The notes: generated by a model from the letters alone, not told the origin. Shown: positions 10,622-21,757, numbered from the stretch's first letter. The stretch: 64,000 nucleotides of DNA from Protonemura montana (GCA_947568835.1 OX387611.1:4158001-4222000), one strand, 5' to 3'. Numbers and translations are program-made.

Positions 10622-11478
10622 ACGAGGGATGAAAGTTAAGCAACACTGCGCTGAGTCAGGTATTGGATGGGTGAACATCATACACATGACCAGTTCTGTT
10701 CGGGAGAGAGGTTGGAGGGATGAAAGTTAAGCAACACTGCGCTGGGTCAGGTATTGGATGGGTGACCATCATACACATGACCAGTTCTGTTCGGGAGAGA
10801 GGTTGGAGGGATGAAAGTTAAGCAACACTGCGCTGGGTCAGGTATTGGATGGGTGACCATCATACACATGACTAGTTCTGTTCGGGAGAGAGGTTGGAGA
10901 GATGAAAGTTAAGCAACACTGCGCTGAGTTAAATATTGGGTGGGTGACCATCATACACATGACCAGTTCTGTTCGGGTGAGAGGTTGGAGGGATGAAAGT
11001 TAAGCAACACTGCGCTGGGTCAGGTATTGGATGGGTGACCATCATACACATGACTAGTTCTGTTCGGGAGAGAGGTTGGAGAGATGAAAGTTAAGCAACA
11101 CTGCGCTGAGTTAAATATTGGGTGGGTGACCATCATACATATGACCAGTTCTGTTTGGGAGAGAGGTTGGAGGGATGAAAGTTAGTACAGCAACTTCACT
11201 CGCCTTGCTTATCAACCTCTCGACAGCATGGATTTGTGGAGGAATCCTGTTGTTCGCGTTGTACCGTCCTTCGGAAGGGAAGTTAAGCCGGTGGTCCCCT
11301 TGGTCTTCGACAGGAGTAGGCTACGTGCCGGCACCGGGTTTCCCCTCCTCCCTTCTAGGCTAGGTTAGGTTCATCATAATCCTCATCATCATCCACTTAT
11401 TCACCAACGCCATTAGACCAGTGCCGCATGGCTAGATGTCAAAACAGTGCGTCGATAAACACTACAAATAAATTTAAA
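10622..11478 (+). mobile_element. 5S-derived SINE, 6 modules, headless
   Basis: Begins directly within a module (GATGAAAGTTAAGCAACACT), with no 5S head. It has six 91-bp modules, two carrying the variant GAGTTAAATATTGGGTGGG, then body, core near 11265-11285, and 3' end GTGCGTCGATAAACACTAC. The variant module and its predecessor occur twice, suggesting duplication of a two-module block. The 5' truncation is typical of retroposition. Confidence 0.93.
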
Positions 11479-12510
11479 AAATAAAACACTCCAGTTTTAT
11501 GCACTTTACTCAGTTTTATCTACAGAAATTGTTACAGAAAAAAAAACAGTCTAGACCTTTGGGGCACTCTTAGATGGATTGGTTTGAAGACTCAGGTAGG
11601 TACAGGTATCGGATTGCCGTAGGTCACAAACACCACCTTCTAGTTCCTTCAAATCGAAGCCACCCTAACGGCACAAAGTGCCACCACCCTTTCATTTTAC
11701 AGTTAAAAAAAAACTACAATGTGAAAATTAGTACAAAGCATTTACCGACTCATCTTCAATGTATTGGAGAAATTATCTGCTTTAGAAATATTTGTAACAC
11801 TAGGAGTCATATGAGAGTATATGTTACCAAAAAGGGTAAAAGCTCAAAGCAAAGACTCAATACAATTTTAAAATTAAAGAAAAAAACATTTTTGAATGTT
11901 GCTTTTTGAAATGATAATGATCATCCAGTTAAACACACCCCTTTCGGCTAGGTTTTTTTTTTGTATACACCAGAGATTTGAGATTGAAGCAAATTAAGAA
12001 ATTTTGATAAATCGATTTCGATAGATTGGCACGGTTGCCCCTCTGGAATTTTAGAAAGCGAAACCAGTGACTGGACATAATTTGATGATGCACCAGTATT
12101 TTTCTAGACATTTTTTTTTGAGAGTAAAAAAAAAAACTTACAAAAAAGTAAGTCTTGTATATCTGTAGGGGACGATGCATTTTGGTCACAGATATTTATT
12201 GGTGTAAAAAAAAAAAAGGTAATGGGGAGAGGTAAAAAAGACACAAATATCCCCTTGTTTACCTCAAACACGCCCTTAGATTAAGAGTTTTCACCCCAAA
12301 ATAAGGGTGGCCTTTTTATGTGTGATTTTTGTGGAAACATCTTTCCACTGTCTGCATCCAAGATGGATATCTTGGATTAGATTCAATGGGACTTTAGAAA
12401 GGGGAGCATGGGAAGGGTCTATCAATACGAGGGGTCGAAATAACCTCTCTCTTCAATTCAATTAATAACTTTGTTCAATGAGATTTGATTGATGTAAAAG
12501 TAAAAAAAAG
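11479..12510. other. Intergenic DNA with an unrecognised 111-codon frame
   Basis: The plus-strand open frame 11574-11909 (starts MDWFEDSGRYRYRI) matches no family I recognise; its second half is lysine-rich and AT-driven. No intron signals or promoter support it. The remainder is AT-rich with poly-A runs. Confidence 0.4.
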
Positions 12511-13070
12511 ACCGAACGGTTTGTCATGTTGGAAACACCGAAGTTAAGCAACACTGCGCTGGGTCAGGTATTGGATGGGTGGCCATCATACACATGACCA
12601 GTTCTGTTCGGGAGAGAGGTTGGAGGGATGAAAGTTAAACAACACTGCGCTGAGTCAGGTATTGGATGGGTGACCATCATACACATGACCAGTTCTGTTA
12701 GGGAGAGAGGTTGGAGGGATGAAAATTAAACAACACTGCGCTGGGTCAGGTATTGGATGGGTGACCATCATACACATGACCAGTTCTGTTCGGGAGAGAG
12801 GTTGGAGGGATGAAAGTTAGTACAGCAACTTCACTCGCCTTGCTTATCAACCTCTCGACAGCTTGGATTTGTGGAGGAATCCTGTTGTTCGCGTTGTACC
12901 GTCCTTCGGTAGGGACGTTAAGTCAGTGGTCCCCTTGGTCTTCGACAGGAGTAGGCTAAGTGCCAGCACCAGATTTTTCCCTTTCTTTTAGGCTAGGTTC
13001 ATCACTAACTTATTTACCGTGTCACAGGACCAGTTGTCAAAACAGTGCGTCGTCAAACACAACAGAACGG
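12511..13070 (+). mobile_element. 5S-derived SINE, 3 modules, deleted head
   Basis: The head is present (GAACGGTTTGTCATGTTGG) but GGAAACACCG joins directly to AAGTTAAG, missing the segment between two CACCG motifs. Three 91-bp modules, body with core, and 3' end GTGCGTCGTCAAACAC follow. The short body frame from 12809 is open to about 58 codons. Confidence 0.92.
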
Positions 13071-13837
13071 CAAAAAAATCTAAACAATTTTACCTCCAAA
13101 ATGAAACGTTTTTGAATTAGGATAGTATATATAGTAGAAAAACTTCACACATTTTTTTGTTATTGCTTTTTGTAGTTGAATTTGTAAAAAATTTGCCTTA
13201 AAAACGATTTTAATTCACATCATTATTAAAAAAAAAAAACGCTTGTCCCTGTTAGCGACCAGTTTGTCCGCTCCACCGCTCAGATTCAGAACTGATTTGC
13301 AGCCGCATGGGAGCTAACACCTGGTTGCCATGGTTACCACACGTTGGATTTGAATAATAAAGTAGCAGACGGCTGTTAGATATTAAGAACCACACCCTTG
13401 ACAGCTCAGCCGTATTTAACGGCCCAATCAAAACATTGCCACATGTCTTCCGTTCAAGAAAGACAGGTAAGGAACACGATTGTTTCACTGGTTAGCCATA
13501 TCTTTTCTGTGAATCTTACATTTTGTCATATTTTATTGCTTTTGTGATTTTTATTCGTGAATTGTTTCAAAATCGAGAGAGAATTATGCAGGAAGTTATC
13601 AAATAGTTCGTTTTCAAATCACCGTGGGCTGCAAATGGTGAAGACTCAATTCCAGAAATGGGTGGATACCAGAGATGGTCTTTTTAAACAGACAGGTGGT
13701 AAACTGAGTTAAACCTCTTGGCATGAACTTGAATTACTAATCAGTTTTCTGTCATTCAATAATTAATTGATTCGTTTTGCTTTAAAGTAGATTTCAGAGT
13801 TCGCGGCTTCTTTCAATGTTCTCTGCAGAAATTAACC
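13071..13837. other. Intergenic DNA
   Basis: Nothing recognised. A 78-codon minus-strand frame at 13252-13488 has no motif. Confidence 0.5.
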
Positions 13838-13870
13838 AAACCATCGTTTGCCATGTTAAAAACACCGGGT
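13838..13870 (+). mobile_element. Solo 5S-like head fragment
   Basis: CATCGTTTGCCATGTTAAAA then ACACCGGG matches the SINE head start in plus orientation and stops at once; no modules follow in this orientation. Confidence 0.6.
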
Positions 13871-13947
13871 GTATGCAAAAAAATTGTTGTCCCTTTTAGG
13901 ATAATGCAAAGTCCAAACTGATCAATAAAAATTTTGATTCAGTGGTA

Positions 13948-14466
13948 CCTAACTCAGCGCAGTATTGCTTAACTTTCATCCCTCCAACCTCTCTCCCGAA
14001 CAGAACTGGTCATGTGTATGATGATCACCCATCCAATACCTGACCCAGCGCAGTGTTGTTTAACTTTCATCCCTCCAACCTCTCTCCCAAACAGAACTGG
14101 TCATGTGTATGATGGTCACCCATCCAATACCTGACCCAGCGCAGTGTTGCTTAACTTTCATCCCTCCAACCTCTCTCCCGAACAGAACTGGTCATGTGTA
14201 TGATGGTCACCCATCCAATACCTGACCCAGCGCAGTGTTGCTTAACTATCATCCCTCCAACCTCTCTCCCGAACAGAACTGGTCATGTGTATGATGGTCA
14301 CCCATCCAATACCTGACCCAGCGCAGTGTGGCTTAACTTTCATCCCTCCAACCTCTCTCCCAAACATAACGGGTCATGTGTATGATGGTCACCCATCCAA
14401 TACTTGATTCAGCGCAGTGTTGCTCAACTTCGGTGATCTCACGACAACACGGCAAACCTATCGGTA
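13948..14466 (-). mobile_element. 5S-derived SINE head plus about 5.5 modules, no body
   Basis: The minus-strand head (GATCACCGAAGTTGAGC equivalent at 14420-14450) is followed by five full modules and a partial one ending at 13948. Body, core and tail are missing, so the element was cut inside a module at its 3' side. This is not ordinary 5' truncation. Confidence 0.88.
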
Positions 14467-14931
14467 GTAAAAGAAGCTGACAAAATCTTAACAACATTTA
14501 CCAAAATAAATCGCACCTATTTTGACACAACCGTCCATAGAAAACTCTTGTAAATCTAAAAATGTCTACCAGTTCACAAAAAAACTCCCCGCCAATTGTC
14601 ATCTTTGCTGTGAATTGGTTGATAGATAAGATCTTCGAATATCTTAGATGTTCAGAGATAAGATTTTGAATGTTGGTGCCATTGTTGTGTTCTCTGGATC
14701 GGCAGGTCTCGTGGCACAAGGATAATGTCCAAGAGGCAGATGTAAAGGTAAAGAATGGTTCATTCTACTGCCATCAGGAGCAAGGATACTCGAGATCGTC
14801 TGAGTTTCAAAACATGGACCTTTTTAGATTTCGATCTGTCTTAATTTTCATATCAGTTAAAAGTTTCTTAAAATAGTATTAGCTAAGTATCTTTTGTATA
14901 GTTATTATTTCTGATTGAATTGATTTACTGA
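14467..14931. other. Intergenic DNA
   Basis: Overlapping short frames (about 70 codons) on both strands at 14498-14876, none recognisable. Confidence 0.4.
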
Positions 14932-15046
14932 TTAATAAGTGGTGTTTAACGACGCACTGATTTGACAGCTGGTTTATGGCGTCGTTGAATGAGTGTGCGA
15001 TGATGAGGATGATGATGGAAACTTAGCCTAGCTTAGAAGAGAGGAT
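14932..15046 (-). mobile_element. 3' tail fragment of 5S-derived SINE
   Basis: Minus-strand terminus GTGTTTAACGACGCACTG and distal body up to CTTAGAAGAGAGGA; core and 5' parts missing. A 5'-truncated copy. The tail in element sense runs into ATTAATCAGTAAATCAATTC. Confidence 0.85.
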
Positions 15047-15577
15047 TAAAAAAGACAGCAAAAAATGAAAAATGTATTTTCTTGGAAAAAGATAGTCACG
15101 ATTTGGTCTCACAGATTCTATGATTAATTATGTTATTGTAAGCTAACGATCTGTTAACTTGTAATAAAAATCCATTTGTAGAAAGTTGAAGATCTTATCT
15201 TCCTAATCAGCCGGTTAACATATGGTTTATAAGAGTAGGCCAGCGAAGCCTAACAGATGCTTTGATTTCGATACAATTGTCTTAAACTCACATTAAATGA
15301 TTTCTGATTTTCAGCTAAATAGACCAAAAATGTTTCCCAACTAATCAAGATTGACACAAATTTTCTCAAATTTGACTTAACTAGGTCGCAAAGTCAATAT
15401 TGTTGGGTTCAAAACCTCAGTTATTTCACATAGGCACTTTTATGACAGATTGATTATAGTATTTAATTAAATAGGCCTTTAGTGAACCAAAAAAGCCAAA
15501 AAAAGACGAGACTTAGCTTCAAAATAGAGGAAAATGCAGGAAAAATAAAAGTAAACGTAAAAAATAATTACAGAAAC
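15047..15577. other. Intergenic DNA
   Basis: AT-rich; no feature recognised. Confidence 0.5.
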
Positions 15578-16004
15578 CTAGATGCTAGAACCGAACGGTT
15601 TGCCGTGTTGGAAACACCGGTTCTCGTTAGATCACCGAATTTAAGCAACACTGCGCTGAGTCAGGTATTGGATGGGTGACCATCATACACATGATCAGTT
15701 CTGTTCGGGAGAGAGGTTGGAGGGATGAAAGTTAGTACATCAACTTCACTCGCCTTGCTTATCAACCTCTCGACAGCATGGATTTGTAGAGGAATCCTGT
15801 TGTTCGCGTTGTACCGTCCTTCGGAAGGGACGTTAAGCCGGTGGTCCCCTTGGTCTTCGACATGAGTAGACTACGTGCCGACACCGGGTTTCCCCTCCTC
15901 GCTTCTAGGCTAGGTTAGGTACATCATCATCCACTCATTCACCGACGCCATTAGACCAGTGCCGCATGGCCAAATGTCAGAACAGTGCGTCGTGAAACAC
16001 CACA

Positions 16005-16045
<41 letters not shown>

Positions 16046-16057
16046 CTAGATGCTAGA
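15578..16057 (+). mobile_element. Canonical single-module 5S-derived SINE with 12-bp TSD
   Basis: The clearest full copy. CTAGATGCTAGA is at 15578-15589 and again at 16046-16057. Between them are the head CCGAACGGTTTGCCGTGTTG, one 5S-like module ending CTGTTCGG at about 15708, the linker GAGAGAGGTTGGAGGGATGA, the body with core at about 15820-15840, the 3' end GTGCGTCGTGAAACACCAC and an AAT microsatellite tail (16005-16042). CCGAAC at the start pairs with GTTCGG at the end of the 5S part, as 5S helix I would. The perfect TSD and microsatellite tail indicate LINE-dependent retroposition. Confidence 0.96.
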
Positions 16058-16455
16058 CAAAAGCTTTGAGTTTCTTATACCATTGACAGCGAGTGTACCT
16101 CTACACCTAATTCCCAAGGGCCATATCCTCAAGCCCGTAGTCCAACCAAAGTCCAGGGCAAGTCTGTGCACGGATCCATTCTTTGTCGCGGACGTCTTAA
16201 CAATCCAGATCGGATCAAGAGATAGAAGCGCATTGTCGCTGACGCCACACGACTTGGCCTGTAGAGGAACTCGACAAAGAGGACCGCTTTTGTTGCCAGG
16301 AATAAGACGGCTTGGTTGGTTGGGTGATTCGCGTGGAGACATGGGAGTTTGAGAGGACTTGGGGAAAAAAAAAATCAAAAGTAATTTTTTTCTTTTTTTA
16401 ATAAAATGTTTGATTTCTGTTAAATTATAGATAAGTATTTTTTCTAATTATTAAA
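16058..16455. other. Balanced-GC segment with opposing open frames
   Basis: Between 16046 and 16378 both strands are open for 100-110 codons and GC content is above the surroundings. Neither translation is recognised. It could be an exon of an unknown gene or an unlisted repeat; which strand, if any, is coding cannot be decided. Confidence 0.3.
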
Positions 16456-16968
16456 ACGGGTTTGGCGTGTTTTAAACACCGGTCATCGTGATATCACTGA
16501 AGTTAAGCAATACTGCGCTGGGTCAGGTAATGGATGGGTGACCATCGTACACATGACCAGTTCTGTTCGGGAGAGAGGTTGGAGGGATGAAAGTTAAGCA
16601 ACACTGCGCTGAGTCAGTTATTGGATGGGTGGCTATAATATACATGACCAGTTATGTTCGGGAAAGAGGTTGGAGGGATGAAAGTTAAGCAACACTGCGC
16701 TGAGTCAGTTATTGGATGGGTGACCATCATACACATGACCAGTTCTGTTCGGGAGAGAGGATGGAGGGATGAAAGTTAAGCAACACTGCGCTGGGTCAGG
16801 TATTGGATGGGTGACCATCATACACATGACCAGTTCTGTTCGGGAGAGAGGTTGGAGGGATGAAAGTTAGTACATCAACTTCACTCGCCTTCCTTATCAA
16901 CCTCTCGACAGCATGGATTTGTGGAGAAATCTTGTTGTTCGCGTTGTACCGTCCTTCGGAAGTCACTT
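16456..16968 (+). mobile_element. 5S-derived SINE, 4 modules, 3'-truncated in the core
   Basis: The head GTTTGGCGTGTTTTAAACAC and four modules are present, but the element stops inside the conserved core (CGTCCTTCGGAAGT at 16952-16966). Distal body and tail are absent. The loss is at the 3' side, so later deletion or recombination is more likely than 5' truncation. Confidence 0.92.
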
Positions 16969-17494
16969 AAAAGAAAAACATGTTTATGATGAAAGCATGC
17001 AATTTTAGCTTGAATGTCTTTTACAGCAGAGATCGACACTTACTTTGAGCGGATTTTAAAATTATTTAGCCTCCTTAACGGTCTCTGGTTTGCCGATAAA
17101 GTAGCTGATATCTTATCGACCGCTTAAGTCTTGCTAACATGTTTTTCTTTCATGTAAGACATTCTAAATAACTGACCATCAACATTTTGGCTCGATTATT
17201 ACGACCATCATTTGGACGTTAAGAAGCTTCCTGTGTCGGTAGGCGCCGCCAACCTTAACCTCAAAAAGAGAAAATCTGTCCCAATATATACAGATATATT
17301 GATTTTATTATCATCCATTAACTAAAACAGGTAGAAAATACTTAATTTAAGACATGTGACTTTATTGTTTCATCACATTTATTCTTCTTCGTAATTCCTA
17401 TTTATATCAAGAAATGAAACAAAGGTATTGTCTTACCGTGAAGCTAATGGTCAAAAGGCCAAATTATTCAAACACAAATTATGTCAACAGACGA
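16969..17494. other. Intergenic DNA
   Basis: AT-rich; nothing recognised. Confidence 0.5.
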
Positions 17495-17671
17495 TTTTTA
17501 TTATTATTATAAACACTATAACCGTCTCAAAAATTGATGCCCAGAAGGGGACTCGAACCCCGATCTTTTCGATTCCCTGTTTGGGCATCCATTTTTGAGA
17601 CGGTTTTAGTGTTGATAATAATAAAATACCCCGCGCATTGCAAGCGTTTGCAATTTAAATAAGATTTCATC
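17495..17671 (+). mobile_element. Hairpin form of tRNA-like SINE
   Basis: The left arm (AACACTATAACCGTCTCAAA at about 17512) is inverse to the right arm (TTTGAGACGGTTTTAGTGTT at about 17594). Part of the B-box region (GGGACTCGAACCCC, inverted) lies just inside the left arm. The right end is the normal CCCCGCGCATTGC...GATTTCATC terminus. No clean target duplication found. Confidence 0.87.
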
Positions 17672-17904
17672 AAAATCACCAAGATTTAGTTGTCTGGTTA
17701 AATGATTAATTGAGTTAAAACTCGCATCAGCTCACTTTTAATCACAATACTTACATCTCTCACATAAAAATAAAAGCATCACCTGCAGTAAATCGCTTCC
17801 ATCATTTTGCATTCCACCCACAAATTGTGCTTGTAGAGTACGTCATCATTTAGCCTTATGAGCAGTTTAAAAAAAAACATTTTTGTATATTCAGGATTTT
17901 TGGT

Positions 17905-18146
17905 TTTTCTGGTATCTCCACTGGGCATCTGAAACCAGCAAGCGAATGATGGAAAGGAAGCTAGACTGAATAAATGTGCAATTGGGACCTCACAATTGCC
18001 TGTCGGGTGCTCTACCAACAGAGCTATGCGGACACACATATTCCAGTTTTCGCGGGGTGGGATAAGGAATCCCACCCAGGGGGAAGAGGCCGAGGTTATG
18101 AATGACGAGAAGGTCCCGGATTCGTATCGTATCGTTTCGGTCATAC
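17905..18146 (-). mobile_element. Second tRNA-like family, degenerate head-to-head copy
   Basis: Shares with 36242-36520 the segments GAAACCAGCAAGCG, GGAAAGGAAGCTAGACTG, a tRNA-like part (GCTCTACCAACAGAGCTA, minus-strand A box), GGGGTGGGATAAGGAATCCC and GAGGCCGAGGT. A second, badly decayed tRNA-like part faces the first near 18108-18146. A 129-codon frame over this region (17779-18168, minus) is not taken as a gene. Confidence 0.72.
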
Positions 18147-19204
18147 AGTTTTCCAATTTAGCTCCCATGCCATTTTTGTAGTTAAACCAGGAAATTCAAA
18201 CCTGAAAGCAAGTAAAGTGGGTCAAAACTGACCCGCAGAGTAGCTCTAAATAAGGTATTTACCATGGTACAAAGTCACTGACATCACTCAAAACACGGTT
18301 GTCAGCTGCGAACGCAGCGGGGGCACATCTAGTCTCTGCTTTAAACATTTTGACAAAAACAAATTTACATTCTGTATATTATATGCATTTTAGCATCCTC
18401 TAACCTAAATTTACCAAAAATCTCTCAAAAATATTAAAACTGCGTTTAAACCTTAAAAATTACAACAGAAAAGTTTTGCATCCCACTTTTCCTTCTCTCA
18501 GATTTTCTTATCCTTTATATTTATGTGCAACTGAATTTTAAGATGAGAACAGAAGTAATGACTGACTGTTTCCATGGAGATAAGTCTTTAACTGGCCGTT
18601 ATCTTCAGGCATTGTGCTACTAGCCCCAACCAAATCAAACGTTTATAAATATATTTAGCCATAATAAATTCGAAATTGATAGCGATATGTTTAGAAAACA
18701 CCGGTGCTATCAAAATCTGCCATCGGATCTTGAAAGCGAATCACTTTCAGAAGGAATCCGAACATCAGATAGGATCAAAGTGGGAGTCTGGGTAGCTAAT
18801 AAGGATCATTTCCTGATACCTATCTCTTGTATTAAACGATATACCTGAGGAGAAACTGATCGAAGATAAGATGCCTGGATAAAATCAGAGAGGAGAACGG
18901 TAATTGAGATGGAAGTGGAGGAGTCGGCTGATCATTTCGGTTTGTCGTTGTTGTGGTTTTCTACGGCGCTTTGTGGTCAGTGATTTTTCGATTTAATGTC
19001 GGATTCTCATGCATTTAAGTGAGTTATTTCTTTTTTTGCTAAGAATTGTGGTTACAATATGAAATGGTTTTAAACGAAATAAGTGTGGGAACTTTTAGGA
19101 GATAGTCGATGAATTTCTAAGTAATATTGAATGAGTAACTGGCATATGGCGTTTTCGACTGCACCAGAGTTTGCAACTTGCTGGATAATGTCATGCTCTC
19201 CAAA
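18147..19204. other. Intergenic DNA
   Basis: No repeat recognised. A very weak first-exon candidate at 18909-18980 (plus) would encode about 24 residues ending in a hydrophobic LSLLWFSTALCG run, but without a good donor. Not claimed as a gene. Confidence 0.4.
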
Positions 19205-19727
19205 GGGTTATTGATTGATTTCCGATGTTTAACGACGCACTGTTTTGACATCTGGCCATGCGGCACTGATCTGATGGCATCGGTGAATGAGTGGATGATG
19301 ATGAACTAAACCTAGCATAGAAGAAAGGAGGGGAAACCCGGTGCTGGCACGTAGCCTACTCCTGTCAAAGAGTACCATTGGGACCACCGGCTTAACGTCC
19401 CTTCCGAAGGACGGTACAACGCGAACAACAGGATTCCTCCACAAATCCATGCTGTTGATAGGTTGATAAGAAAGGCGAGTGAAGTTGCTGTACTAACTTT
19501 CATCCCTCCAACCTCTCTCCCGAACAGAACTGGTCATGTGTATGATGGTCACCCATCCAATACCTGACCTAACGCAGTGTTGCTTAACTTTCATCCCTCC
19601 AACCTCTCTCCCAAACAGAACTGGTCATGTGTATGATGGTCACCCATACAACACGGTGACTCAGCGCAGTGTTGCTTAACTTCGGTGATCTCATGAGAAC
19701 CGGTGTTTCTAACGCGCCAAACCGTTC
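19205..19727 (-). mobile_element. 5S-derived SINE, 2 modules, full length
   Basis: Minus strand: head at 19727-19680 with GAGATCACCGAAGTTAAG, two modules, body with core near 19395-19410, 3' end GTGTTTAACGACGCACTG at 19206, and tail in element sense ATCGGAAATCAATCAATAA. The body frame from 19503 is open for 63 codons. Confidence 0.93.
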
Positions 19728-19747
19728 GGTGTTAGATTTCGAGCACA

Positions 19748-19825
19748 TTGACTCGAAACGACGGTGGCTCCATCTGGCAGAATCTTACATTTTTGTAGCG
19801 GTAAAGCAGTCAATTGGCGGAGACA
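19748..19825 (-). mobile_element. Outer-arm fragment of the large foldback element
   Basis: ACGACGGTGGCTCCATCTGG and CATTTTTGTAGCGGTAAAGC match the outer arm at 59405-59480 and the segments at 24660-24740 and 34820-34900. Confidence 0.7.
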
Positions 19826-20335
19826 GTTGAAAATTAGCGCTGTAGTAGTATTTTAGTGGTAATTTTATAGGCATACAACAAATTTACTTGAATTTACATA
19901 TTAAATATTTTCTTTTTCCGCCAATGTTATTTTTTTTTAGAATTTATATGATGGAAACATTATCAATCCTTGGATATAAAAACTACCTGAGCCATGGGAT
20001 GTCTTTTTATCAAAATGTCACCCTTTACTGACCCTCAAACCCGACCCAGCCCTTACAAAAAACGACGCAGTCACGATGAAAATAATCCCTATTCATGGCA
20101 TGTGTGCAATTGTTTGGATCCACTGCAACGAATCGAAAAATACACTTCATTTCCTGGTGGAATTTACAAGGTGACGCCCAAAATGTGTGGTATTTAGTTT
20201 TCAAAATTAGCGAAGCGTGAAACTTGCCAGGTCATTTCTTACTTGAGACCACCTGATGAAGGAGAAACAGAATATCTGTCTTTTATATATACAAGCTCAC
20301 CCTTTACCTTGGGGAAAATACATTCAAAGCCTTGA
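19826..20335. other. Intergenic DNA
   Basis: AT-rich; a 67-codon frame at 19994-20197 has no motif. Nothing else seen. Confidence 0.45.
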
Positions 20336-20676
20336 GATGAAATCTTATTGAAATTGCAAACGCTTGCAATGCGCGGGGTATTTTATTATTATCAACGCTA
20401 TAACCGTCTCAAAGATTGATGCCCAATCGGGGACTCGAACACCGATCTCCGCCTGTCGTAGGTGTTGCTCTAACCAATTGAGCTACTTGGACCCCGATCT
20501 CCACCTGTCATGGGTGTTGCTCTAACCAATTGAGCTACTTGGACCTCGATCTCCACCTGTCGCGGGTGTTGCTCTAACCAATTGAGCTACTTGGACCCCG
20601 ATCTCCATCTGTCGCAAGTGTTGCTCTAACCAATTGAGCTATTTGGACACTTGCTTTTTGAGACGATTTTAGTATT
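20336..20676 (-). mobile_element. tRNA-like SINE with 4 tandem A-box modules
   Basis: Minus strand. The usual 3' end is on the left (GATGAAATCTTATT, GCAATGCGCGGGG) and the leader on the right. In between, the tRNA-like part is present four times as 52-bp units (each with GCTCTAACCAATTGAGCTA, i.e. the A box on the minus strand). Only the unit nearest the element's 3' end continues into the B box (GGGACTCGAACACC, minus strand) and acceptor-like end. The junction always falls at GATCGGGG|TCCAAG. Confidence 0.92.
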
Positions 20677-21757
20677 TTTAGACGATTGACAAAATGTAGG
20701 ACAAGTCTTAAAAAAGGCTTAAAAAATATAAATGTTTTGAAGCTAAATTATTAGCATCGTACACCTTTCTTACGAGGTAAGAAATAAGAAAGAAGTAAGT
20801 AATTTGCAATTTTTTATTACATCTAAAATACTGATCTTGAGAGAAAAACAAGTTTACAGACATCTTACTTATCTAATTACAGATAAAATTATTGTTTTTA
20901 ATTGTGATAAAATGATTATAAAAACTCCGCACGTATTTCAACGCCGAAATCTCACCAATAACTACAAATTTAATAGCAATAATTTGTCAAAATATTCCTT
21001 AAAGCACAAAGATTTCAGAAATGTTAAAGATATCTTAAAAGAACGGGTGTGGTCTCTCAACCTTTCCATGCGCCATGTTGAAGTCGTTTCCTTCCATTAT
21101 AACTTTTACCACCAACAAATGTCAAAATCCCGATATCTTTTTCCAAGAAGTTATTCGGCAATGAAAATATGACTTAATCGATGGACACCGGGATTTCCCT
21201 CCGAATTATTCTGCATACATATGATTAGGTACATTTCCGATTTCACAACACATAATTCGTTAGTTTGTGATCAGTGTTGTTATCATTATCTTTTATAGCC
21301 AGGTTTAAAAATAAAATGATATGTAATTGAAAATATTTTGATGCGAGAATTATTTCAAGCGTAACGTCCATTCCGTTAAAAGAGTATGCGTTGGTTCTTC
21401 TACTTTTTGAATATCGCAAAACGATGGAAAAGTCCATGTGAAAAGTCTTTGAATTCTGGGCTGTGTATTCTTTATACCTAGATGCTACCAACGTATCTCT
21501 GGAATTGTTGGTCAATTAACTTATTAAGCTAAAAATTATTTAAAAAATATGATTAAAAATCGACTTTATTTTAAAACTAGTTCATTTTGACCAAAACTAG
21601 CCCCCCGGATGTGGAGACAGTAACCACTGACTGCAAAACGCTTCCCAACTTTCAAAAACATGAACATTATGGAACAGAATCCAGGGAAATCGAGAGAAAA
21701 GAACGGTATGTCAGTTTTTTGGATTTACCCTCTAAGTGCGCCCCAAATCACAAAAAA
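20677..21757. other. Intergenic DNA with an AT-rich 122-codon frame
   Basis: The plus-strand frame 20804-21172 is rich in K, N, I and F and matches nothing recognised. Its composition follows the local AT content, so it is probably chance. No repeats seen. Confidence 0.4.

Noticed and set aside
17779-18168. 129-codon minus-strand frame
   Set aside because: It lies over a tRNA-like repeat; the translation has no recognisable features.
20804-21172. 122-codon frame as a gene
   Set aside because: Composition follows the AT-rich background; no motif, signal or splice evidence.
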